Positions 36,922 to 48,900 of a stretch of 64,000 nucleotides of DNA are shown piece by piece (position 1 is the first letter of the stretch; the number at the start of each line of letters is the position of its first letter). The position numbers and the translations under genes are program-made. Source of the stretch: Ananas comosus (Eukaryota; Streptophyta; Magnoliopsida; Poales; Bromeliaceae); assembly GCF_001540865.1 (NCBI RefSeq), contig NC_033633.1:6991486-7055485 (forward strand), read 5' to 3'. The notes under the pieces were generated by a model. It was given only the letters and a program-made list of their open reading frames with translations, was not told where the DNA came from and did not search any database.

Positions 36922-39900
36922 GGTCCACACACCTAATTAATCGTTACAATGATAGTCCCTCATTTAGAATCACATGCTCTATAATTGCACAATTAGTAAT
37001 TGAACTACCAACCAATATGCATCAATTATTTATATAAAACTCTCTAGACATGAGAGGTGACCAAGTCACTTCAGTGCAACACAACCCACCTCACAATGCT
37101 TCCTAATTACTTGTAGACACTTGCAATTAGGCTCTCAACAACGATTCACCATGCTTTAAGCCTAACGAACCCAAATCTTCATGAATCGGCTTGTTTCCTC
37201 CAATTGTTGCCGAGGTCGCTGCGTTTCGAAATTAAAGTAATTGGGCGTGTTCTTCAACCTTTAATTAGAGTATTAGAGGGTCAATATAGTTCAAAACCTT
37301 ATAGGGACAAAAACCCCAATTTCAACCTGAGGTTTCTAGATCCTCAAGAGAATCTCATTAATCTTGATAATCCCTTAATTAAACTAGTTTAGAATTATCT
37401 AGAGATCCCAAATATATCAATTTTAAAGGGTTTAACTCAAACCCTAACTCAAATCACAAAAACTCACCATGGCTCCCAAGTCCACCAAGCTCCTACACTT
37501 GTTCTTGAGCTTGATCTTCTCCTCCAAGCTTCTTACAAGCTTAATCTCCTCCAATTTCTCCTTTTTGATGGAGAGGTTACAAGAGAGGGAGAGAGATATT
37601 AGAAAGTGAGGGAGTAGGGTTTGAGAGAAAAGACACTTTTCTCTTGTGTGGGAGAGAGTGAGAGGATGGGAGGGTGTTCGGTTGGTGCAAGAAGAATGGG
37701 GTTGGGTTAGTCAAATCACAAGAAACCCCCTACACCTATTTGAAATTATAGCTTTAGCTCAGTTTTGATCTGATACTTTTAATTGGAGCCCTTCTGAATG
37801 CTCTTTTGTGCTCAAATTGGACAGTCAGGTTTAATTAATGTCAATCAGACGGACGTTATCTTAACTTTTCAGTTTTGAATCATTTTTCATCACTGAAAGC
37901 TCTATCGACTAGAATCTTTATCAGATTACTGTTAGGCTCCGTTTTCACTGCTCGGGTGTCAGAATGACATGAAACTTTAAATTTGGCCTTAGAAAAATAG
38001 TTTCGACATATTCTTAAACTTTCATAATTTTCAAATATTATGAATTTTCATCTAAAAGATAAGACTCGTTTCTTACAGAAAATTTTAAATCTTCTGTTTT
38101 CATTCAAATTTCACCGCAAATCATTTCTAAATTATTTTTTATTTTTCTAAGTCTAGTAAAAATAATATTCCACATTTTTATTTACACTTGATTTTATATT
38201 AAAAATCTAGTGTACTACACTAGCTGTGGATCTTATGGAGCATATCCACATCCTCAATCTTACCCTCAACCTAGTCATAACCAAAAATTTACTAAGCCTA
38301 CTGTTTCTCGATCTGGCAGTGTCAGATTTGTGAACAGTTTAATCATTCAACCCTTCAATGTAGACATCGTTTCAATCATTCCTTTGTTGTTGATGATATT
38401 CCACTGACTTTCGTTGTGAGGAGTCTTCATGAGCCTGGTGAGGAAGTTTGGTACCGAGACACTAGAGCATCCAATCATATGACTGCTAATCCTGGTATTC
38501 TCTCATCTTTTAAACCTTATACTGGGCAAGATAAGATTCTAGTTGGTACTGGAAATTTGTTGAATATTACTTAGACAGGTGAAACAAATATGAAAACTTC
38601 TTCGACTTGCTTTGCTCTCAAGAGTGTTCTTGTTGTTCCTTCTATTAAACGAAATCTACTTTTTGTTCGTCAATTTTGCCATGATAACAATTCCCTTTTT
38701 GAGTTTGACTCATCTGGTTTTATTGTGAAGGCCAAGGAAACGGGAAAGGAGCTTCTCCGATGTCGTAGTTCGGGCACCACTTCACTCTATCCTATTTCTT
38801 ATCAAGTTGCAAGTGTGGGGAATAAGCAACAGTTTGCTTTTGTTGCATCTAGATTTAGTGGATATATATGGCATAGATGTTTAGGTCACCCTAATTTACT
38901 TGTTCTTTCGAAGTTTATTAAATCAAATAATATCATTTCGGATAGCAGTTCTGAAATAAATTTAGGCAAGTTACAGAAAACTCTCATAAATATTCGTTTT
39001 TTCACTTTTCCTCCCTGGCTTTCAAAAATTTACATTTTACCTCCTCAACATTTCAAGTTGTTGCATTTAGCCTCTCTTCGTCAGGGTTCTATTACTATTT
39101 AGTCTATTTCTTATAATTTATACCGAAAATGCCATTCAGAATAACAGAAATGCATTAAAAAATTATTTTTTTCTTCTAGAAGAAGGGCAATTTGGTCATT
39201 TTGCTCTCCTCATTAACGTCATACCCCCTATAAAACATTTCTGAAATTTTAAGGGGGCAAAATGTAGGTTTTTGAAAATTAGGGGGGGAAAGTGGAAAAA
39301 CGGGTATTTATAAGGTGGCTATCTATAATTTAGCCATAATTTATCTGCAATGCCTATCACATGGGAAAACATATCAAACAGTCATTTTCGGCTTCTGAAT
39401 CAAAGTCTGATTTTCCTTTTTAACTTGTTCATTCTAATGTATGGCAATCTCCTATTGCTTTAGTATTTGGTTGTAAAATTATGTAATCTTTGTGGATGAT
39501 TATTTCGGTATTCTTAGCTTTATTTTTTAAAATTTAAACATAGGTTTTGAGAAATTTTTAGAGTAAAAGGCAATGGTTGAAAATATTTTTTATTGAAAAA
39601 TAAAACTTTTCAATCTGACAATAGTATGGAGTATGTGAATGAAAAATGTTTCACTTTATTTTTTCAGAATGGGATTATTCATAGGTTTTCCTGCCCTCAT
39701 ACACCACAACAAAATGGTGTAGTAGAAAGGAAACATAGATATTTAGCTGACATCATAAGAAGTCTGCTTCTTCACGCTTCTATGCCTCACCGCTTTCGGG
39801 TTGATGCTCTTCAAACTATTGTTTTTCTTGTCAACCGCACTCCCCTTTTTACTGTTTTAACAGGAAAATCTCTTCAAACTATTGTTTTTCTTGTCAACCG

Positions 39901-42900
39901 CACTCCCTTTTTTACTGTTTTAACAGGAAAATCTCCCTATGATATTTTGTATGATTGTGTCCCCTCTGACTTGCAACTTGTTAAGTTGTTTGGGTGTTTG
40001 TGTTATCCCAATCTATAGGATGTTGCTGATTATAAGCTCTCTCCCTGATCCCTTTCTTGGGTGTATTTGGGACTGTCTAATAAGCACAAAGATTTTCGCT
40101 ATCTCTATCTGAGTACTTGTAAAATCTTTATTTCTCAACATGTTACCTTTGTTGAAATAGTTTTTCCCTTTTCCTGCCTTTTCAAATTTTCTAACTCTTT
40201 AGTATATGTGAATTCAAACTTTCTACTGTTTCAAAACTTTCTCTAATCCTCCTTTGTTGGGTGAGAGTCCGTCTCTCCTTGACGCTATTTTTGGCTTCAG
40301 TTTTGTGCGTTTCAGTGCTTCTGGCATCAATCATCTTATCCAATCTGTTTCACCACCATCTCAGAACCTACCTCAATTTCCTACCAACTTGGACTTTGAT
40401 AATGCACAGATTAGAAATGAGAATGATACCTCTGCTCCTAGTCACAAAGAGCTCTGTGTCTATACCCGTCGTCACCTCTCCAGAACTAGTGCACTCATTG
40501 ACCTTGATTCACTACCGTATGATCCTTCCGCCTCCACCCATACAACTGCTGAGCAACCCGCATCCTTATCTACCTTATCTACTTCACCTGTAGATCCACT
40601 AATCCCTTCTTGCTTACAACCTATGCTCACACAGTCCATGATACAGAATTTGACTCTGTCTACCTCGCTCCCGGCTTCTACACAATCTTTACTTCCTACT
40701 GAGCCTACTTTTGCTGAGGCCTCTCAAGATGCAGGTTGGCATATAGCTATGACTGAGGAGTATAATGCCCTAGTAGAAAATTTTATTGGGATCTTGTTCC
40801 TTCTCCATCATCAATAAATCTTATTAGCTGCAAGTGGGTATACAAGGTCAAACAGAAAATGGACGATTCTCTTGAGCGTCTCAATGTTCGGCTGGTAGCT
40901 CATGGCTATAAGCAGTAACAGGGTGTTGACTTTGATGAGACGTTTTCTTCGGTTGTTAAGTCAACTACTATTTGTACTGTTCTTTCGGTCGCTTTCTCTT
41001 TTGGGTGGATACTTGGATAGCTTGATGTAAAGAATGCGTTTCTTCACGGCTCTTTCTCTAAGAAAGTTTATATGAAACAACTTCCTGGCTTTATACATCC
41101 ATCATTTCCTAATCATATCTGTCGAATGAAGAAGGCAATCTATGGATTCAAGCAAGCAACTTGGGCTTGGTTTCAGCAGTTTGTCTCTTTCATTTCAGAG
41201 GTTGGTTTTGTTAGCAGCACTGCAGATCACTTGATGTTCACTTGTCGCTCACTCTCTGGGACTCTCATTCTCCTCCTATATGTTGATGATACTATTGTTT
41301 TTCTCTTGATGTTCTTTTTCACTGCATATTACTTGATGTTCTTTTTCTCTTGTTGCATCTCTTATTCGTTCTCTACAATGAGAGTTTGCGATGAAGGATT
41401 TAGGTCCTGTGCGTTATTTTTTGGACTTGAAGTCATGTACTTCTTCTGGCCTTTATTTGACTCAACAGGAATATGCGCACCGGCTATTTGAGCGTCATGG
41501 TTTTCTTGCTAGTAAGCCGGTTTCTACCCTCTCCTATCGCTCGCCTCTCGTTTCATGAAGGGCGTCCTTTTGATGATCCCTACATATATCGTCAGATGGT
41601 TGGTGCGTTGCAATATCTTACTTTCATACGGCTAGATATCTCCTATGTTGCCAATACCGTTGCTCAGTATCTTCATGCACCTTGCGAGCCTCACATGCAA
41701 GCTGTCAAACATCTCCTTCGTTATGTTCGTGAGACACTATCATATGGTATTCCTATCTCCCGTTGTGATAATTCCTCGCTCATTCCTTCTCTGACGCTGA
41801 TTGGACTAGTTGCCCAGATAAATGCCGGTCTACCTCTGGATATTATATCTTTCTTGGACCTAATCTTATCTCGTGGTCAGCCAAGAAGCAACCTATTGTT
41901 TCTTGTTCTAGTTCTGAAGTGGGGTATCGCTCTATGGCATACGCGCTTGCTGTGACTATCCGGCGATCTATTATCTTAGCACTACATATCTTGCTGTCAA
42001 TCCTATCTTACCTGCTTGTACGAAGCACATTGAGCTTGATCATCATTTCCTGAGAGAGAGTTCAGTCGAGTGACTTGGATTTAGTCCATATCTCGTCTGA
42101 AAAGCAACTTGTTGATATCTTTACAAAACCCTTGTCAGCTTCTCGGTTTTCAACCTTGCAAACCAATCTTCGCATTCGTGTGAAGGATGCTCCACTTGCG
42201 GAGAGGATGTTAGGATATATTTAGCATATTAGGATCCATTTAGCATGTATATATTGCATTACATATAAAGTGGAACCTATATAGTATATTCCAAATATAC
42301 TATGAGGTTATATGGTAATATTATAACGCTATATGGTACCGATGGTTACCATATATATATATATCACATCAATTAACGCTATACTATGAGGTTATATGGT
42401 AATAGTATAATGCTATATGGTACCGATGGTTACCATATATATATCTCATGTAATTATATATCACATCAATTAAACCCTAAGCGTACCAGCTCTTTTGCCC
42501 TTTTAATAATCAAACCAAGTTTTGTTGCAAAAATCCTATTTGAATATTTCCTTTAGCTTTTTTATTATTCTTTTCTAGTTGAGACCATAATTTAGTATAG
42601 AAGTAGACTTAGAACCCACCTTGAGACTTGTTGTCTTACTAAATGATGCAATCCATCTCCTAAGTTCATCTGAGACTTGACAACCGGCCACACATTTAAA
42701 AGTAAAATCTTTTAAGCATGAAAGGCCTAATCTTACAGCCAAAAAATAAATTCTTAAATTGAATTAATAGAAGAAAGTAATTGCTTCAGCTACGAAATTA
42801 ACAAGTTCTTGTAAGGAAATTTTTAAAATAATATATTTTGTTCTTTGATTTTTAGTGAATGAATGCAACCTTTAGTGAGTGGATGCGACTTTAAATCAAA

Positions 42901-45900
42901 GAGTGTAGCTCTTAGTAAGTGAATGTGAAAAGAGGTGACTTTTGGTGAAAGGATTAGTGTGAAAAGACACAACTTTATAGTATATCACTTCGTGTATATG
43001 TCCGTTGGAATTTATTCTTACGTTCATTGAACTTGACTCATATAACTAATTGGTAGTTATGATCAAATGAAAAGTCACAATCGAAAGGTCACTTCATGAA
43101 GCACCCGTTCGTGGTCTATATAAGCCTATAGAGTTGGTTGCTAAAGGACCAACAATTGAAGAGTTTAAGTCTCCATTCATAATAATTCCGTTCTTGTTTT
43201 CTTATTCTATTTCTTTTGACAATTTAATCAAATGAATGCTCAAAGGCTCGACTTTGTGTGTGGAAACGCAGTTGAGGTTTATGCTTCATTGTATCCTGGA
43301 AGGTTGTTCGTTGATCTAGTGCACACCAAATTGTTTGAACGGTAGGGACGGATTAAGCCTTAAGGAGAGTGGCATTGCTACACGCCTTGAAGCCTTTTTC
43401 ATCTTTCTACTTCATACCTTTTCACTATTTGTTCTAACAATCTTAAGGCTAAATTCCGAAAGTGTCGACTGCTACTCTACGAAAGATGGCAACAAACTTC
43501 ATGAAACTGCGAAGATTTGATGGCATGGACTTCAGGCGCTGGCTGGAGAAATTATTTTTCCTTCTGTCGACTCTCAAGGTTGCTTTTGTCTCAAGGTTGC
43601 TTTTGTCCTCACTACTCCAAGACCAGGAGAAAATGATGATAAGCCTATTGCACAAACTCGTACAAGACAAAAATAGGATGAAGATAATATGTGCCGAGGT
43701 AACATTCTAAATGCTATGTTAGATGCGCTTTTCGATGTCTACCAAAATGTGAAAGCGGCTAAAGAACTATGGGAAGGTCTTGAAGAAAAGTACAAATCCG
43801 AGGATGCCACAAGTAAGAAGTTTCGTGTTAGCAAATTTGATAACTATAAAATGGTTGATAGCAAATCCGTTCTTGATCAATTGCATGAAATTTCACAAAT
43901 TCTCAATCAATTTACTCAACATAATATGAATATGGATGAGTCTATAATTGGTGGCTTCAATTATTGACAAACTTCCTCCATCATGGAAAGACTTTAAGAA
44001 AAGTCTTAAGCATAAAAAGGAAGAAATTACTCCTAAAGATTTGGGTAATCATATTCACATAGAAGAAGAATATCAAATACAAGGTGGCAAAAAGGAGAAT
44101 GATGTTGAGTGCACCAAAGTCTATGTAATGGAGGATGAGCATAATAAGACCCGTCAACCCACAAAAGAAAATCGAAAGAGAGCCAAGCATCCGATCAACC
44201 ACAACATGACAAATAAGAAAAAGAAAGGTGCATGCTTTCGTTGTAGTAAATCGGGTCATTACAAGAAAGAATGTTGGTTCCTCAAAAAGGAAAAGTGCAT
44301 CGGATTCCAAAAAGAATTTTGTGACTATGATATCCGAGGTTAACGTTTTCGAAGATGACGGAGCTTGGTGGATTGATTCGGGCTCCACAAGGCATGTGTG
44401 CAAAGATAGAAGTTTATTCAAAACTTATGATGCGTTGGAGGGTGGAAACTTTCTCTACATGGGAAATTCTTTAATAGCACAAATCAAGGGAAAGGACAAG
44501 GTGGAATTCGAATTCACATTAGGAAAAACTCTCACTCTCACCGATGTGTATCATGTACCCGAAGTTAGGAAGAATCTTGTTTCAGGGAGTCTTCTTAATA
44601 AATTTGGGTTCAAACTTGTATTTGAGGCCAACAAATTTATTTTGTCGAAGAGTGGAACTTTTGTGGGAAAAGGATATTTGTATGAGGGCATGTTCAAACT
44701 CAATCTTATTAATAAAATGAATATTTTTGCTTATATTGTGGATTCTTCTTATCTATGTCATAATCGTTTAGGACGTGTTAATTATAGAAAATTACATGAT
44801 ATGACTAAGTTAGAATTAATTCCCAATTTTGATAATAAATTGGAAAAAATGTAATACTTGCATGCTTACTAAAATTACTAGAAAGTCTTCTCCTAAAATT
44901 GATAGATGTTCTACTTTTCTTGAGTTGGTGCACAGTGATGTTTGTGACTTACATAGTTTCTCCTACCATTGGCGGAAAGATAAATTTAGAATTTTTAAAT
45001 CTGAACTTGAGGTGAAATGTGAGAAAATGCCTAAGATCAGACAGAGGAGGAGAATCCTACGATCCTTTATTTTTTGAGTCCATTGGTAGTGCACATGAAA
45101 CCTCTGCATCATACACTCCACAACAAAACGGAGTTGCAGAAAGGAAAAAATAGAACATTAATGGAAATGGAGATTTGTTTCAATTCTTAGACCCAAAGAA
45201 CTTACTGTGAGTAAAGAACACTCTAATGAGAAAAATGATGTTGCAATTAAAATCCCAGAACTTAGAAGAAGTAAAAGAGTTAGAATTACTAAAACATTTG
45301 GACCGGATTTTTATACTTTTCTTGTTGAGGGTAGTAGAGAAATGATTAAAGAAAGTTTTCAAATTTCATTGACTCAAACCCCACAACATTTAAGGAGGCA
45401 ATTAAATCTCCTAATATCGCTTTTTAGAAAGAAGCGATAAATGATGAAATGGACTCAATTATGGCCAACCAAACATGGAAATTAGTTGATCTTCCTCCTG
45501 GATGTAAAACTATTGGGTGTAAATGGATTTTCAAAAAGAAAACGGAAGTAAATGGCACCATGGATAAATTCAAGGCTAGACTTGGGGTTTACACAAAAAA
45601 AAGGCATTGACTATTTTGATACCTATGCACCTATTGCTAAATTAGCGACTATTGGAACTTTGATTGCACTTGCGTCTATGTATAATCTTATTATTCATCA
45701 AATGGATGTCAAAACTGCATTCTTAAATGGATAATTAGATGAAGAACTTTATATGGAACAACCTGAGGACTTTGTTGTTCCTGGACAAGAGCACAAAGTG
45801 TGTAAACTTATCAAGTCGTTGTATGGGCTTAAACAAGTACCTAAACAATGGCATCAAAAGTTTGATCAGATTGTTCTTTCTAATGGTTATAAAATTAATC

Positions 45901-48900
45901 AATCTGATAAATGTATTTATAGTAAATTTTCAAATGGTAAAGGTATTATTATATGTCTATATGTTGATGACATGTTAACTTTTGGCACCGATTTTCAGCA
46001 AGTAGAAAATACTAAGCATTTTTTATCTTGCAATTTTGATATAAAAGATATAGGGGAGGCTGATATTATTTTGGAAATTAAAATTATTCATGAAAAGTCT
46101 CATTATATCAAAAAGATTCTTAGAAAATTTGGTTATTTTGATTGTATTCCAGCATCCACTCCTTTTGATTCTAATATAAAACTAGTTCACAACACTGGTT
46201 GATCAATTAATCAGTTAGAATATTCTAAGATTATTGGAAGTTTGATGTGTCACGCCCCGAGACCCGCTACCAATTTGGTCTGGTTCAGGCACGTCGAACA
46301 GACGCCGAACGGACAGAACCTCCCCTGTCCGCCCAAGGCTCAAACGACAAGATCATGTACAACAAGCTCCCAGGAAACACTTGAATACATACGCGATCAC
46401 AACAGCGAGAGCACAACCAGTGCTAAACAAATGAGAGCAAGCATCACAAGTAGATGAACAAACAAGTGAATAAAAGAGGGAGATACTTATCTATTACAGA
46501 CATTCAACTTGAATACATCTTTATACATTTGATTCTTCCAAAATATAAACATAGGGTTTACATTCTTCCAAAATACCGCACCACCTATACATCATCTACT
46601 CTCAAGTATATGTAAAGGGTAACTCTAATGTACTAGGAAGGTAACTACAACCTCTAGGGCACTAAGTCCTTACCGCGATCCTCGCCGGGGGCGCTCGAAC
46701 TCGGACTTGCAACAATGTGGGGTGAGAACTACGAATAGTTCCCAGTGGGTTCGGCCGCTGACTCCGCCGATCTCCCCACTAGGTCTAAGCAGGCATAAAC
46801 AGATAGATAGATATTTAATTGAAATGAAAGCATAGTAAAGAAACTATAGTATACTACTATGCCTGGCAAATATGCGATGAATAATCAAAGCAAGTATCAC
46901 TAACATGTCACTAAGATCATGCTACAAGCAAGTATGTAACCTAGTATGCTGAATAGGTCCAATGTCCCACATGTCCATTATCCAATCCTTGGCCAACTAA
47001 GAGTTAGCCCTCGACTCACATCTCAATCCCACCTAGGTGAGGACCTCGTTGTCAACCCACCCGGGACCGTCTGCGGACAACTATGTCTGTCCTGAACGTG
47101 ACCAACTCCGGAGCGCACTAACGGGGGGAGCGACCACCCCAAGAATAGACTATGTGAGTATGATCCATCCTCGCCATCGAGGAAGCCCTATCCTCTAGGG
47201 TTTTCAATCTCTCGGGAATACACTAGTTTGTACCCATGTCCAAAGCCTCAACGCTAACAACTGTGTCAATGACGCACAAGCTCTCATGCAAGATGTCCAA
47301 CTAGGGAAAACTCATCCAGTCCCTATATCATCATTTCATAGTGTTCTTTACACTAAGTTCTAATGCCACTCGTCAAGTGTTTTCTAGGTTCCATGCCACT
47401 CGTCATAATACAAGATTCCAACATTACACATGTCATTAACTTTCATAAACATCAGATCAAGTTACTACATCTTTGTTACTATAGGGTTCTATGTCATTAT
47501 ACTTATTCTCATGCCTTCTAGGTTCAAGTGCCAGTCAGATTGCTACACTACCAAGAAGCATGCTAGAATAAAACATAACCAACTACACCCTATAATGCAT
47601 TAATACTACATGTGCAATATGGTTAACGAAATACAACTTAGACATAGGGAGCAGCTCAACTGCTTCAGGATGGACACCACCCACCTCGTTGTGACGTCGC
47701 GACTCTTGGAATACGATTCGCCGATTTTACAACGCCTCGTTGGGCTTCTAGGTGGAAACGAAGCTCCGAGGGTCTCCTTTGCGATAACTTCGCACCCGCT
47801 CGACGGATCCTCGAACCGTCTTCGCCGACGCGTTTAGAGACCTAGCACTTAGGTTTACGACCAATTAAAAGAGATCAAAACCCTTTAGCTACCAAGAACC
47901 CATTTTGGTGCCCTAGGTTGCCATTTATGCAAAATACACCAACAAAACCCTAGATTCATGCTAGAATCATCTATTAGGTTCCATGAGGTTCCAACAAAAC
48001 CAATTTTAAGGTATAAAAGCTAAACCCTAGGAAGATACCATTAAAGGGTTTGAAGCTTACCTCAATACCAAGCTCCAAGCTTGAAAAGAGATGAAGAAGG
48101 TCGAACCTCTTCTTCTTCTTTGTCTCCTTCTCCTTCTTCCTCTTCTTCTTTTCCTTCTCTTCTTCTTCTCCTTCTTTTCCTCTAGAGAGAGAGAGGAAGG
48201 GAAAATATAGTGTGGGAGAGAGAGAAATGAGAGGAGAAGAGCTCCCAAGCAACTCTTATAATGCCTTTTGGCACTTTAGCCCCTCAACTTTGTCACCCTG
48301 AGACAGCCCATTTTGGGCATTTTCGGGGTACGGGGTCCGGACCCTGGAGCTAGGGTCCGGACCCCGAGAGTTGGGAAATCCTGGAATTGCATACTTTGCA
48401 AATTCTCAAAGTTTTCACAGCTACGGGGTCCGGACCCTACCACCAGGGTCCGGACCCCGAGAGTTGGAAAAACATGCAAATTGCACACTTTGCAATTTCT
48501 CCACCCCAATGGGTTTTTCGTAGCTACGGGGTCCAGACCCTACCACCAGGGTGTGACACCCCAATAATCCCACATCGGATGGGAATGGGGTTGTCATTGG
48601 GTTTATAAGAGACTTAGACACTAGTAATAATAACTGGGCTTAAGCATTTTGGGCCGGTGATTGGGCCCAACGAGTTATTGTTGCTAGTGGGCTGGGTCGT
48701 TACACAGGGTCTGGACCCCGAGAGTTGGAAAAACCTGAAACTTGCAATTTTCGCAATCCTCAACTCTCCAAGGTCCACCCTAATGTGCTTTTCGCACTTT
48801 CATCGCGTTCGGACTTTCCGAAGCATACCAAGTCGACAATAAGTCGATTCCAAACGAAGTTCAACTCTCGGATTTCGAGAATTCACTTCCTTACATGATG

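Larger units (their letters stand above)
29202..38219 (-). mobile_element. L1: solo LTR in copia-1 gag, itself hit by L2
   Basis: It runs from tgtcactctcc to gtgtactaca. Flanks are ctagt (29197-29201) and ctagc (38220-38224), one mismatch. Without L2 it is about 2.8 kb. It resembles the gypsy-1 LTRs (gaccggccgaa, the hairpin block at 29612-29650). A 70-bp tandem duplication containing aatgacattccaatccgagt lies at about 30273-30432. No internal coding region is left. Confidence 0.8.
27823..42505 (+). mobile_element. copia-1: decayed Ty1/copia element holding nested LTRs
   Basis: Complete span with both LTRs, PBS, gag, protease, GAG-pre-integrase, integrase, RT and RNase H remnants on the plus strand. 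The TSD ataat is perfect (27818-27822, 42506-42510). The insertion point lies inside the right TSD of gypsy-1. The element is interrupted by L1 (29202-38219) and by a MULE-like MITE (38965-39335), and every open frame is broken. Confidence 0.9.

Noticed and set aside
48552..48704. Cassandra-type TRIM with a 5S rRNA-like promoter
   Set aside because: The LTR has a TATA-like box and the ccgatgtggga block but no 5S A-box/C-box arrangement.
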